Below, in pieces: positions 1 to 7,822 of a stretch of 64,000 nt of DNA. The stretch is taken from the NCBI RefSeq assembly GCF_007786445.1, contig NZ_VNJI01000001.1, positions 62,001 through 126,000 of the forward strand. Direction: 5' to 3'. Origin of the DNA: Paenibacillus cremeus (lineage in GTDB: Bacteria; Bacillota; Bacilli; Paenibacillales; NBRC-103111). Below the pieces are notes generated by a model. That model was not told the DNA's origin, searched no databases, and worked only from the letters and a program-made list of their open reading frames with translations. The translations under genes were made by a program, and so were the position numbers. The number at the start of each line of letters is the position of its first letter. The first letter of the stretch is position 1.

Positions 1-979
1 GCTCGCGGGTCTGGATTGGAGCGTGACCACGGAGACGGTCAATAAGGTGTGCGCTTCCGGCATGCGCAGCATTACGCTCGCCGACCAGATTATCCGCGCC
101 GGCGACGCGGAGACGATCGCCGCCGGCGGCATGGAGAGCATGAGCCGTGCGCCGTACCTGCTGCCCAGCGCCCGCTGGGGGGCACGCATGGGCGATCAGG
201 CGCTGGTCGACGCGATGATTCACGACGGCCTCCTGTGCGCGTTCGACAAGGTGCACATGATTGTGCACGGCAGCAGCGTGGCCGGCGAGTACGGCATCTC
301 GCGCGAGTCCCAAGACGAATGGGCGCTGCGCAGTCACAGCCGGGCCATACGGGCGATCAGCCAAGGCATCTTCGCCGAAGAAATTGCCCCAATAACGGTC
401 AGCATCGGCAAAAAAGCCGCCGTAACGATAGCCCAAGACGAAGGCCCGCGCCTGGACACGAGTCTGGAAAAGCTTGCAGCGCTTCCCCCGCTGTTCGTCC
501 AGGACGGCACGATCACCGCGGGCAACGCTCCCGGCGTCAACGACGGCGCAGCAGCGCTCGTCCTCATGTCCCGCGCCAAGGCGGCCGCCAAGGGCTTAAA
601 GCCGCTCGCGACCATCGTCGGCCATGCCTCCGTCGGCGAGCGGGCGCCCTACATCGCGACCACGCCGGCGCTGGCCATCCAGAAGCTGCTGCGGCAAACC
701 GCAATCCCGCTCGCGCAGATCGACCGCTTCGAGGTGAACGAAGCCTTCGCGTCGGTGGCGCTGACCAGCGGGCAGCTGCTCGGCTGGGACCCCGAGAAGG
801 TCAACGTGAACGGCGGCGCTATCGCGCTCGGCCATCCGATCGGCGCCAGCGGGACGCGGATCGTGCTCACGCTAATCCATGAGCTGCGCCGCATCGGCGG
901 AGGCTTAGGAATTGCGGCAATATGCAGCGGGGCAGCACAGGGCGATGCCGTCCTGCTGCGAGTCGACGCCGACGCGTAA
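1..979 (+). CDS. Acetyl-CoA acetyltransferase (thiolase), 5'-truncated by window edge
   Basis: This thiolase condenses or cleaves acyl-CoA units (acetoacetyl-CoA to two acetyl-CoA) in the cytosol. The frame is open from base 2, so the gene begins upstream; about 70 N-terminal residues of a usual 390 are missing. The nucleophilic cysteine lies in KVCASGMRS (codon at base 50). NEAFA and [10 protein letters not shown], with the active-site histidine, follow near the C-terminus. The last motif reads CSGAAQG where many thiolases have CIGGGQG; the second catalytic cysteine is kept. A dehydrogenase gene follows 37 bp later, so the pair probably serves fatty-acid beta-oxidation or a butyrate/acetoacetyl-CoA route. 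Family is secure; substrate chain length is not. Confidence 0.93.
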   Translation, partial: LAGLDWSVTTETVNKVCASGMRSITLADQIIRAGDAETIAAGGMESMSRAPYLLPSARWGARMGDQALVDAMIHDGLLCAFDKVHMIVHGSSVAGEYGISRESQDEWALRSHSRAIRAISQGIFAEEIAPITVSIGKKAAVTIAQDEGPRLDTSLEKLAALPPLFVQDGTITAGNAPGVNDGAAALVLMSRAKAAAKGLKPLATIVGHASVGERAPYIATTPALAIQKLLRQTAIPLAQIDRFEVNEAFASVALTSGQLLGWDPEKVNVNGGAIALGHPIGASGTRIVLTLIHELRRIGGGLGIAAICSGAAQGDAVLLRVDADA

Positions 980-1016
980 AATCGCGTAACCACATGGGAG
1001 GAGGCCAGCTAAAAAA

Positions 1017-1886
1017 ATGAGCAGCCCAAATGATCTTCCGCAAACGCTCATGGTCATCGGCGCAGGGCAAATGGGCAGCGGCATCGCGCAGGTGGCGGCC
1101 GCGTCGGGCATAACGGTGCTCCTGCACGATGTATCCGCATCATCGATTCAAAAAGGCCTGGCAGCGATCACCAAGCAGCTAAGCCGGAGCGTGGACAAGG
1201 GAAAGCTGACCGAGGAGCGCAAAGCGGAAATTCTCAGCCGCATTCAGCCCGCAGAGCAGCTGGAGCAAGCGGCTCAGGCCGAGCTCGTGATCGAGGCGGT
1301 CACCGAGCAGCTGGAGCTGAAGGCGTCGTTGCTGCGGCGGCTGGAGGAAATCTGCCCGCCTCAGGTGATTTTCGCCTCCAACACGTCCTCGCTTCCGATT
1401 ACCGAGCTTGCGGCTGTGACGGGGCGGCCTTCCCGGGTGATCGGGATGCATTTTATGAACCCGGTGCCGGTTATGCCTTTGGTGGAGGTCATCCGCGGTC
1501 TGGAAACGTCGCAGGACGTGTTCGAGGCGGTGCGTGCGCTGGCCATGCACATGGGCAAAACACCGGTGGAGGTGAACGATTTTCCCGGCTTTGTTTCGAA
1601 CCGGATCCTGATGCCCATGATTAACGAGGCGGTGTACACCGTGTACGAGGGGGTCGCAACGGCGGAGGCCGTCGATCAAGTGATGAAGCTGGGGATGAAC
1701 CATCCGATGGGACCGCTGGAGCTAGCGGATTTTATCGGGCTGGACACGTGCTTGTCGATCATGGACATTTTGTACGAGGGCTTCAAGGATCCGAAATACC
1801 GTCCATGTCCGCTGCTGCGCAAGTATGTGAAGGCCGGACGCTTGGGCCGCAAGACCGGTCAGGGCTTTTACAGGTACGACGGGTGA
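1017..1886 (+). CDS. hbd: 3-hydroxybutyryl-CoA dehydrogenase
   Basis: This enzyme performs NAD(P)-dependent oxidation or reduction between 3-hydroxyacyl-CoA and 3-ketoacyl-CoA. The 289 residues match the usual short, single-function form. An N-terminal Rossmann motif GAGQMGSG is at residues 15-22. The catalytic region GMHFMNPVPVMPLVE has its histidine at residue 145, and VSNRILMPMINEAV marks the start of the helical C-terminal domain. The ATG is preceded by GGGAGGAGG about 14-20 bases upstream. It is the second gene of an operon with the thiolase. B. subtilis has a comparable mmgA-mmgB pair, which is mother-cell expressed, but no sporulation promoter can be assessed here because the operon start is outside the window. 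Confidence 0.93.
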   Translation: MSSPNDLPQTLMVIGAGQMGSGIAQVAAASGITVLLHDVSASSIQKGLAAITKQLSRSVDKGKLTEERKAEILSRIQPAEQLEQAAQAELVIEAVTEQLELKASLLRRLEEICPPQVIFASNTSSLPITELAAVTGRPSRVIGMHFMNPVPVMPLVEVIRGLETSQDVFEAVRALAMHMGKTPVEVNDFPGFVSNRILMPMINEAVYTVYEGVATAEAVDQVMKLGMNHPMGPLELADFIGLDTCLSIMDILYEGFKDPKYRPCPLLRKYVKAGRLGRKTGQGFYRYDG

Positions 1887-1913
1887 GTGAGTTGACCAAA
1901 AAGGGGGGACGAG

Positions 1914-2039
1914 ATGGAAACGTGGAAGCAGGTCGATTGGCAGATGGTGACGTTTATCGGCTTCAGCTTGGTGAATGAGTATCTGTCTCATTTTCATCTA
2001 CCGAGGGTGTATTATTGGAGCAGGCTGCGGGAGAAGTGA
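1914..2039 (+). CDS. Small protein of unknown function (41 aa)
   Basis: A 41-codon frame starting METWKQVDWQMVTF and ending SRLREK has a strong ribosome site (AAGGGGGGAC) 4-5 bases upstream. It sits only 27 bp after the dehydrogenase stop, so it may be the third gene of that operon. The sequence is rich in aromatic and charged residues, has no clear membrane segment or signal peptide, and I recognise no family. It is below usual gene-calling cut-offs, so its reality rests on the ribosome site and codon-like composition. Confidence 0.45.
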   Translation: METWKQVDWQMVTFIGFSLVNEYLSHFHLPRVYYWSRLREK

Positions 2040-2127
2040 AGGGGCGGAATTTAGGTGAATCACCCAGGGCGGATGCCGGACGATTTTCGTATAGTGTAGA
2101 AAAAGAACTCCCTGAGGGGGGCTGCAC

Positions 2128-3138
2128 ATGCCGGAAATTCGGATCGCCGCGGTTGGGGATCTCATGGTAAAGCTGCATCTCATCTCGGAGGCCCGGCTGC
2201 CTGACGGGTATTCGTTTGACCGTCTGTTTAGCGAGGTGGCGCCGTTTTTGAAACGGGCGGATTTAACGATCGGCAATCTGGAGACGACTTTTGCAGGCTC
2301 AGACTCAGGCACACACCGTAAGCGAAAATCGGCCGGTCCCCTGTTCAGCTGCCCCGATGAGTTCGCGCATGCACTGAAGAAAGCCGGTTTTGACGTGCTG
2401 ACGACCGCGAACAACCATAGCCTCGATACCGGAGTGAAGGGGCTGGTACGGACGCTGGACATTCTGGATCAGAACGGGCTTGCCCATACTGGAACATTTC
2501 GTTCCCTCAAGGAGTCGAGATCTTATTTAATTCGGGATGTTCAAGGCATCCGCGTCGGCATTTTATCGTATACGAAGGGGACCAATCGCATTCCCGACCC
2601 CGCAGGCAAGCCATGGATGGTGAACCGGATTGCCCCCCGCCGCATCGTCCGCGATCTGCAGAAGCTGAAGGCGAAGACAGATCTGATCGTCGTATGCTTG
2701 CATTTTGGCTCGGAATACTTTTACCATCCTACGGCAGGGCAAAAACGGCTCGTGAGCCTGCTGTTCCGCAAGGGGGCGCACATTATTCTCGGCTCGCATC
2801 CGCATGTGCTGCAAACGTCGGCGGTGCGGGGGAAACGTCATCTGGCCATCTATTCCTTAGGGAATTTCGTGTCCACCCGGCTCAAAAATAACCCCCACAC
2901 CCAGAGCGGCATCATCCTGAACGTCAAGGTGAGCAAGCCCCGCAAGGGCAAGGTGTCCATCCAAAGCGTGAGCTACGTGCCTACTTGGGTGCACCGGAAT
3001 CGCAGCGTCCAGCCGGGGCAAGCTCAAACCCAAGTCATCCCCAATACATCGGAGCAAAAGGAGCTGCAGTTGTCTTCCGAGGAGCAGCAGCTGATGAAAC
3101 AAATGCTGAGGCGCACGGCGAAGCTGCTAGGCGGATGA
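2128..3138 (+). CDS. CapA-family metallophosphatase-like protein
   Basis: This belongs to the CapA/PgsA family, named for poly-gamma-glutamate capsule synthesis but including many proteins of other roles. Signature blocks appear in order: AAVGDLMVK near the N-terminus, IGNLETTF, TTANNHSLDTG, a LHFGSEYF...Q block (many members have HWG here) and GSHPHVLQ. The spacing fits the metal-binding fold of the family. There is no signal peptide or membrane anchor, unlike classical membrane CapA, and no capB/capC neighbours, so a capsule role is unlikely. GAGGGGGG precedes the ATG. A hairpin downstream ends the transcript. Confidence 0.88.
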   Translation: MPEIRIAAVGDLMVKLHLISEARLPDGYSFDRLFSEVAPFLKRADLTIGNLETTFAGSDSGTHRKRKSAGPLFSCPDEFAHALKKAGFDVLTTANNHSLDTGVKGLVRTLDILDQNGLAHTGTFRSLKESRSYLIRDVQGIRVGILSYTKGTNRIPDPAGKPWMVNRIAPRRIVRDLQKLKAKTDLIVVCLHFGSEYFYHPTAGQKRLVSLLFRKGAHIILGSHPHVLQTSAVRGKRHLAIYSLGNFVSTRLKNNPHTQSGIILNVKVSKPRKGKVSIQSVSYVPTWVHRNRSVQPGQAQTQVIPNTSEQKELQLSSEEQQLMKQMLRRTAKLLGG

Positions 3139-3141
3139 ACC

Positions 3142-3172
3142 AAGGCAGGGGAACGCATCCTCTGCCTTATTT
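3142..3172. terminator. Bidirectional terminator between convergent genes
   Basis: Eleven-base arms at 3142-3152 and 3158-3168 pair with one G-T wobble around a five-base loop and overlap the stop codon of the minus-strand DUF2536 gene. It can serve both the CapA-like gene and its convergent neighbour. Confidence 0.6.
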
Positions 3173-3373
3173 GAGCTTGAAGTGAACGACTGCGGTGTAC
3201 AGCATTTTGTTACGGTTCGGATCAAAGGTGACGTGGTGCTGCACGGCATGCACATCCAGCAGCAGCGCTTTGTTGTTGTTGATTTGTTCTTCGATTTTTT
3301 GCTCCAGCAGCTTGAAGTCATACTCCTGAAAGCACTCAATCTTCGTTTCGATTTTATCCAGCAAAAAGTCCAT
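3167..3373 (-). CDS. DUF2536 (YrzA-like) small protein
   Basis: The 68-residue product begins MDFLLDKIETKIECFQ and contains LEQKIEEQINNNKALLL followed by HAVQHHV, which matches my memory of the DUF2536 family typified by B. subtilis YrzA. Function is unknown. The frame is open 37 codons further upstream, but the internal ATG at 3373 is preceded by AAAGGATG at good spacing and yields the family's normal length, so I chose it. It is cytosolic, helical and charged. It stands alone, convergent with the CapA-like gene. Confidence 0.75.
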   Translation of the reverse strand: MDFLLDKIETKIECFQEYDFKLLEQKIEEQINNNKALLLDVHAVQHHVTFDPNRNKMLYTAVVHFKLK

Positions 3374-3464
3374 GGGATCGCATCCTTTACATAGGTGGTG
3401 TAGGGTCGTCGGTATGTATCCTTTTTCAACGTGGGCAATTCCGTATACGACCCTATGATACCAG

Positions 3465-3656
3465 TTGGCCATTCGCTTCGACAAGGTCCGGGCACTGTAT
3501 CAGCCAAGCCGAGCTGCAGTGAAGGATTTCCAGTCCGGGGTCAACATTTACGACAAAATCGAAGCCGAAGCGCTGATGTGGACGACGCTATTTCGAATGC
3601 GATCATTCAGCAGTTTCCTCAGCTGTTCCAGTGCTCATGTCACTAGGTTCATTTAG
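3465..3656 (+). pseudogene. Possible decayed coding remnant
   Basis: Protein-like text appears in two frames across this stretch: VRALYQPSRAAVKDFQSG and YDKIEAEALMW in one frame, then DVDDAISNAIIQQFPQLFQ in the next, as if joined by a frameshift near 3575. There is no ribosome site at the front, and a terminator follows at 3676-3703, as expected downstream of a former gene. I recognise no family. This could be a gene remnant or chance. Confidence 0.25.
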
Positions 3657-3675
3657 TCCCATGGGGCGGAAGAAA

Positions 3676-3703
3676 GTCGCTTCGGGAGGAGGTGGCTTTT
3701 TTT
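3676..3703 (+). terminator. Rho-independent terminator
   Basis: GTCGCTTC (3676-3683) pairs with GAGGTGGC (3689-3696), using wobbles, over a five-base loop and is followed by seven T. It follows the suspected remnant and precedes the DUF5808 gene. Confidence 0.55.
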
Positions 3704-3756
3704 GCCATGATCGACTATGCTGATGGTAACTAAGTGTACTTCAGGAGGCGGTTCCG

Positions 3757-3942
3757 ATGGGCGAGCAGCAGCGCAATCCTTGGAAATGGGGCATTTTTTA
3801 CTACAACCCGGACAACAAGTCGATCTTCGTCCCCAAACGGCTCGGCCTGGGCTGGACGGTCAACTTTGCTCACCCGGCGAGCTGGCTTGTGATTTTGGTC
3901 ATCGTTGCAGCTATTGTGGTTGTGAAAGCGGTTGGGAAATAA
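3757..3942 (+). CDS. DUF5808-type small membrane protein
   Basis: The 61-residue product has WKWGIFYYNPDNKSIFVPKR followed by GLGWTVNFAHPASW, the block I associate with DUF5808, then a single hydrophobic segment (about residues 41-58) ending VVVKAVGK. The function of the domain is not known; in larger proteins it accompanies multi-pass membrane domains. CAGGAGG stands 9 bases before the ATG. An acetyltransferase follows 30 bp later with its own ribosome site and may be cotranscribed. Confidence 0.75.
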   Translation: MGEQQRNPWKWGIFYYNPDNKSIFVPKRLGLGWTVNFAHPASWLVILVIVAAIVVVKAVGK

Positions 3943-3972
3943 ACCCTATACATAGAAAGGAAGGTCCACACC

Positions 3973-4542
3973 ATGCTGGATAAAAGCATTGCACATTACC
4001 GCGTCATCCTGAAGCGTACACCGGATACTCCCGTGCCCAACGCATTTCTGCCGCAGGGGTATAGCATCGTGACCTATCAGGATGGAGACGAAGAAGCGTG
4101 GGGCGAGATCGAGACTTCGGTGCAGGAGTTCGAACGTGTCGAAGTCGCAGTCGACTATTTTCGATCGAAATTTGCTCCCTATCGGACCGAAGTGACGCGA
4201 AGAACCATGTTTGTGCAAAAGGACGACGGCGAGAAGATCGCTACCTTTACTGCATGGTGGAATTATACGGGAATGCGGCGCCATCCGTTTATGCACTGGG
4301 TCGCCGTGAAGCCGGAGTATCAAGGGCTGGGCATCGGCAAGGCGCTCATCGCGGAGGGCGTTCGCCGGATGATCGAGCTGGAGGGGGACTGCGTCATGTA
4401 CATCCCGACACAGACGTGGAGCCACAAGGCGATTAAGCTGTACCGCTGGGCGGGATTTGAGCTGGAGCTGGATGAGCCTGAGCCAGGTGGATATGCCAAT
4501 CAGACTAGGCAGGCTCTGCCGTTGATTCAGCATTTGATTTAA
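3973..4542 (+). CDS. GNAT-family N-acetyltransferase
   Basis: The 189-residue protein carries the acetyl-CoA-binding motif A as VAVKPEYQGLGIGKALIAEG (about residues 114-133), with the Q/R-x-x-G-x-G/A core. A C-terminal KLYRWAGFELELDEPEPGGY block is typical of the last strands of this fold. It transfers an acetyl group from acetyl-CoA to an amine; the substrate cannot be read from sequence. AGAAAGGAAGG lies before the ATG. It is probably cotranscribed with the DUF5808 gene. Confidence 0.85.
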   Translation: MLDKSIAHYRVILKRTPDTPVPNAFLPQGYSIVTYQDGDEEAWGEIETSVQEFERVEVAVDYFRSKFAPYRTEVTRRTMFVQKDDGEKIATFTAWWNYTGMRRHPFMHWVAVKPEYQGLGIGKALIAEGVRRMIELEGDCVMYIPTQTWSHKAIKLYRWAGFELELDEPEPGGYANQTRQALPLIQHLI

Positions 4543-4631
4543 GCTTTTCGCCACCATATTCCAAATTTGAAGCTCTCAACAATAAAAGTCACGGGATGAC
4601 AACAGCATTCGAGCGCTTTTTCATCGATTCC

Positions 4632-4660
4632 TTGTTAATCTATTAACTAAAGAATAGATT
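4632..4660 (+). promoter_or_regulatory. Putative sigma-A promoter
   Basis: TTGTTA (4632-4637) and TAGATT (4655-4660) are separated by 17 bp and lie just upstream of the ribosome site of the next gene. Confidence 0.4.
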
Positions 4661-4676
4661 CATAGGAGGACTATCT

Positions 4677-4967
4677 ATGATGACTCAAGCGATCATAATC
4701 TATGTGATGGTGGCAGTATTAATCGGATTTATGTTGGCACTGTGCATTGACGTGATGAGAAGAAGCGGCAGAATCGTCCAGTTTGGCCATGACCCTATGC
4801 AATCAGAGGCGGTAGAAGCGGCGGAAGCCGTCGAAGAAAAACCGCTGGCTTACCCGTTCTATGTCGACTGCACCCGTGAGCTCGAAACCGCCCGTGCAGC
4901 CATTCCCGCCATCCCTGCCATCCCGCCCAAAGAAATCAATGTTCTTCTGCCGCAGACGGGGACCTAA
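4677..4967 (+). CDS. Small single-pass membrane protein, unknown function
   Basis: The 96-residue product has one N-terminal membrane segment (about residues 5-25), then a positively charged RRSGR stretch, an acidic Glu/Ala-rich linker and a repeated AIPAIPAIPP motif near the C-terminus. The charge pattern puts the C-terminal part in the cytoplasm. AGGAGG lies 8 bases before the first ATG; the next codon is also ATG, so either may start. I do not recognise the family. It has its own promoter-like sequence and terminator, so it is monocistronic. Confidence 0.6.
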   Translation: MMTQAIIIYVMVAVLIGFMLALCIDVMRRSGRIVQFGHDPMQSEAVEAAEAVEEKPLAYPFYVDCTRELETARAAIPAIPAIPPKEINVLLPQTGT

Positions 4968-4991
4968 TATTAATAGTTTAACATCTCCAAC

Positions 4992-5026
4992 GCACCGCCC
5001 GGACAAGGGTGGTGCTTTTATTTTAC
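4992..5026 (+). terminator. Rho-independent terminator
   Basis: GCACCGCCC (4992-5000) pairs with GGGTGGTGC (5007-5015) with one mismatch, followed by TTTTATTTTA. Confidence 0.7.
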
Positions 5027-5167
5027 CTTAAGGTGGATCATGATCTATAAAGATGATTTGTCATTACTTGCTTTTTGTTGTATTTAGTTGCTTTGTTGTT
5101 GATTAATTGTAAAGCTTTGCATTATGATGAGGATGTGGGAGATCATGACGCTAAGGGGAGAGTGCAC

Positions 5168-5986
5168 ATGAACCAGTGCAATCGGGTGTTCATTATTGGT
5201 TGGGATGGAGCAGGCAATTTTGTTCGCGGCGCGCATACGCCGGTGTTGGACCGCTTGATTCAGAGAGGAGCGATCGCCTTCGATGCTCAGACTGCGTCGC
5301 CGACGATCAGCGCACAATGCTGGGGAGCGCTATTGCATGGCGTTAGTCCGGTCAAACATGGGCTGACCAATGATATTGCGGCAGAAAGGACATTTCCCAG
5401 CGATTCTTCGTACCCTTCTGTCTTTCGTGTGGCAAGAGAGGCGTATCCCGATGCCAAGCTGGCTGCGTTCAGCGCCTGGGAGCCCATCAATTACGGGATT
5501 ATCGAGCCGTCGATTGGAGTCCGCAAAGTATCCATGCCCGATCGGGAGCTAGCGTACGCCGCAGCCTCGTATATTGGGGAGCATCCGGATGTGCTGCTCA
5601 TGTTTATCGACTTTGACTTACCCGACGCTGCCGGACACCGCCACGGGTACAATACGCCGGAGCAGCTCCGCGTCATTGAGGAGACGGATGAGCACACGGG
5701 AATCATTGTGGATGCGATTGAAAAAGCGGGGCTTCTGGAAGACAGCCTGATCATCACGGTCTCCGACCATGGCGGGGGCGGTGAGGATACGCACGGCCAT
5801 GGCACCGACCATCCGCTGGATAAAACGATTTTCTGGGGCTGCGCCGGTCCCGGCATCGCGCCCGGCACCAGGGTTCGGGGCATAACCATTACCGATACGG
5901 CCGCCGTTGTCGCTCATGCATTAGGGGTGGCTGCGCCCGCAGCTTGGGAGGCAAAGCTTCCGGCAGGACTATTCAATTCCATTTAA
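5168..5986 (+). CDS. Alkaline-phosphatase-superfamily hydrolase (type I phosphodiesterase/pyrophosphatase-like)
   Basis: This 272-residue cytosolic protein hydrolyses a phosphate ester of unknown identity. Metal ligands of the superfamily are visible: the first Asp in IIGWDGAG, a Thr/Ser nucleophile region TASPTISAQCW, the FIDFDLPDAAGHRHGY block with Asp and His, and TVSDHGGGGEDTHGHGTDH with the Asp-His pair and last His. There is no signal peptide. The frame is open back to 5075, but the ATG at 5168 with CTAAGGGGAG upstream is the better start. An EamA transporter gene follows after 19 bp, so the two may be cotranscribed. Confidence 0.83.
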   Translation: MNQCNRVFIIGWDGAGNFVRGAHTPVLDRLIQRGAIAFDAQTASPTISAQCWGALLHGVSPVKHGLTNDIAAERTFPSDSSYPSVFRVAREAYPDAKLAAFSAWEPINYGIIEPSIGVRKVSMPDRELAYAAASYIGEHPDVLLMFIDFDLPDAAGHRHGYNTPEQLRVIEETDEHTGIIVDAIEKAGLLEDSLIITVSDHGGGGEDTHGHGTDHPLDKTIFWGCAGPGIAPGTRVRGITITDTAAVVAHALGVAAPAAWEAKLPAGLFNSI

Positions 5987-6005
5987 GACGCGGAGCTGGT
6001 AAAAA

Positions 6006-6860
6006 GTGATAGTTATGGCCGTTTTACTTGTCGTTATTTCAGGCCTGACGCATGCCGTGTGGAACCTGTTTGCCAAGCGGAGCTTAAATAAAGAGGCATT
6101 TCTATGGGCTATTCTGATCCCTTCGGAAATCATTCTAGTCCCTCCATTTGTGCAGACGTTCGCCACGACGACGGAGCTCCCTTGGAACGCTTACGCGCTG
6201 CTGGGACTATCGATGCTGCTGCAGGGTATTTACGGACTTCTGCTCACGAGAGCCTACCGCTTGGGAGACTTGTCCCAGCTGTATCCGATTATGCGGGGAA
6301 CAGCGACACTGCTGGTTCCGGTCATCGGTGTATCTTGGCTTGGCGAATCGCTGTCAGTTTGGGGCTGGATCGGGCTGTGCGGGATGATCGTCAGCTTTTT
6401 TATCCTAAGTGGGTGGTCGGTACAAAAGAAGCAGGCGTTCTCAGTCCAGCCGCTGCTGGTGGCGTTCGCTGTGGGGCTGTGCACGACGAGCTATGTGTTT
6501 GTCGATAAGCTTAACCTTCAATATTGGAGCCCGCTTAATCTTCTGGGAGCTAGCAATCTAGGCTTTCTGTTGGCGTTAACACCGAGAGTGATAGCCTCCA
6601 AAAAACAATGGATACCGGAAGTTCGGGCCAACTGGCCAATCGTACTGCTCGGCTCCGCGCTATCACCAGGTTCATACTTCTTGTTCTTGCTTGCGATGAA
6701 TTTGGCACCTATGGCCCATATTTCACCGATTCGGGAGATCGGAACGGTGTTTGCGACATTCCTCGGTGTGGTGGTGCTGCGTGAAAAGCAGGGGATTCGG
6801 CGAATCATTTCTTCAGCTACGATCGCTACAGCAATAGTCATCATTAGCCTATTTGGATAG
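6006..6860 (+). CDS. EamA-family (DMT) transporter
   Basis: The 284-residue integral membrane protein has about ten hydrophobic segments in two repeats. The first half contains the typical LTRAYRLGDLSQLYPIMRGTA text, and the second ends in SPIREIGTVFATFLGVVVLREK, both common in drug/metabolite exporters. The substrate is unknown. The start is taken as GTG 6006, ten bases after GGAG; ATG 6015 is a less well spaced alternative. Its stop faces the end of a minus-strand DeoR gene 12 bp away. Confidence 0.82.
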   Translation: MIVMAVLLVVISGLTHAVWNLFAKRSLNKEAFLWAILIPSEIILVPPFVQTFATTTELPWNAYALLGLSMLLQGIYGLLLTRAYRLGDLSQLYPIMRGTATLLVPVIGVSWLGESLSVWGWIGLCGMIVSFFILSGWSVQKKQAFSVQPLLVAFAVGLCTTSYVFVDKLNLQYWSPLNLLGASNLGFLLALTPRVIASKKQWIPEVRANWPIVLLGSALSPGSYFLFLLAMNLAPMAHISPIREIGTVFATFLGVVVLREKQGIRRIISSATIATAIVIISLFG

Positions 6861-6872
6861 CTGGGGGACGCT

Positions 6873-7667
6873 TTACTCCGGATCGGGGTGCCCAGCGGTA
6901 AGCCATGTGATGCCAGACTGCTCAAGCATCGCAATCCAGTCCGCAGGAGGCGCTTGATCGCATACGATGTGCCAGTTACGCTGCAGCGGAGATATACGGT
7001 ACGGGTGGCGCAGTCCCAGCTTCGAGCTATCGCTGACGACAATCGTCTCGGCGGCGTGTTCGATCGCTTTGCGGGACACCGCTGCTTTGCCGTCATCTAG
7101 ACAGGTCAAGCCGGCCTCGGCTTGCAGACCGTCGACGGAGATGAACGCCTTGTCTACGTAATAGCGTTCGAGCAGCGACTCCGTCACGGAGTCTGAACAC
7201 CGGGCGTGCTTCGCATTAATTTCACCACCGAGCATCACGACGCGTCCGTCGAACTGACCCTGGTTCAAGCGATCGATAAGCAGAGTGGCGGCAGGGATGG
7301 AGTTTGTCAGCACGGTCAAGCTGCATTGATTCAAATGCTCGATGACGGCCAAAGCGGTTGTGCCCTCGTCCAAAAACAGCACCTCGCCGTCCTGCACCAG
7401 CGCAGCTGCGTACTGGCCGATCCTATGCTTCTCTTCCCTGTACAGCATGATCCGCTCCAGGTGAGGAGGCTCTTTATGCCCCACCAGCTTAACGGCTCCG
7501 CCATATACCTTTCTCAGCTTGCCTTCGCTTTCGAGCTCGTCCAAATATCTTCGAACCGATTCCTTCGAAACATCGAACAGCTGAACCAGCTCGGTCGATG
7601 TAACCTTCCCCTTGGCGGCTAAAAGCTCTATAATTTGCTGTTTGCGTTCTTCTCCGACGAGCGACAC
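6873..7667 (-). CDS. DeoR/GlpR-family transcriptional regulator
   Basis: The N-terminal winged helix-turn-helix reads ELVQLFDVSKESVRRYLDEL and is followed by GKLRKVYGGAV, the classic DeoR hinge. The C-terminal sensor domain has DEGTTALAVIEHL, LTVLTNSIPAA and VMLGGEI, features of the sugar-phosphate-binding DeoRC fold. The protein is expected to repress a sugar or nucleoside catabolic operon until a phosphorylated sugar binds. The frame extends 12 codons upstream, but GTG 7667 preceded by AAGGAGAGG is the best start, giving 264 residues. No sugar operon is adjacent, so its target is unclear. Confidence 0.88.
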   Translation of the reverse strand: MSLVGEERKQQIIELLAAKGKVTSTELVQLFDVSKESVRRYLDELESEGKLRKVYGGAVKLVGHKEPPHLERIMLYREEKHRIGQYAAALVQDGEVLFLDEGTTALAVIEHLNQCSLTVLTNSIPAATLLIDRLNQGQFDGRVVMLGGEINAKHARCSDSVTESLLERYYVDKAFISVDGLQAEAGLTCLDDGKAAVSRKAIEHAAETIVVSDSSKLGLRHPYRISPLQRNWHIVCDQAPPADWIAMLEQSGITWLTAGHPDPE

Positions 7668-7775
7668 TGGCCCCTCTCCTTCCCATTCCATTGGTATGAT
7701 CATAGCATAAACGGGGAATGATTCGTATTCCCCTCACATCTCGGGTGCTCCAAAGGAATGCAATTGTGCAAAAGA

Positions 7776-7815
7776 AAGGAGCCTTCCGGATCAAGAATCA
7801 AACCGGAGGCTCCTT
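7776..7815 (-). terminator. Terminator of the nicotianamine-synthase-like gene
   Basis: On the minus strand AAGGAGCC...CCGG pairs with CCGG..GGCTCCTT and is followed by TCTTTTG, a few bases past the stop codon of the gene ending at 7823. Confidence 0.7.
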
Positions 7816-7822
7816 TGCCTTT

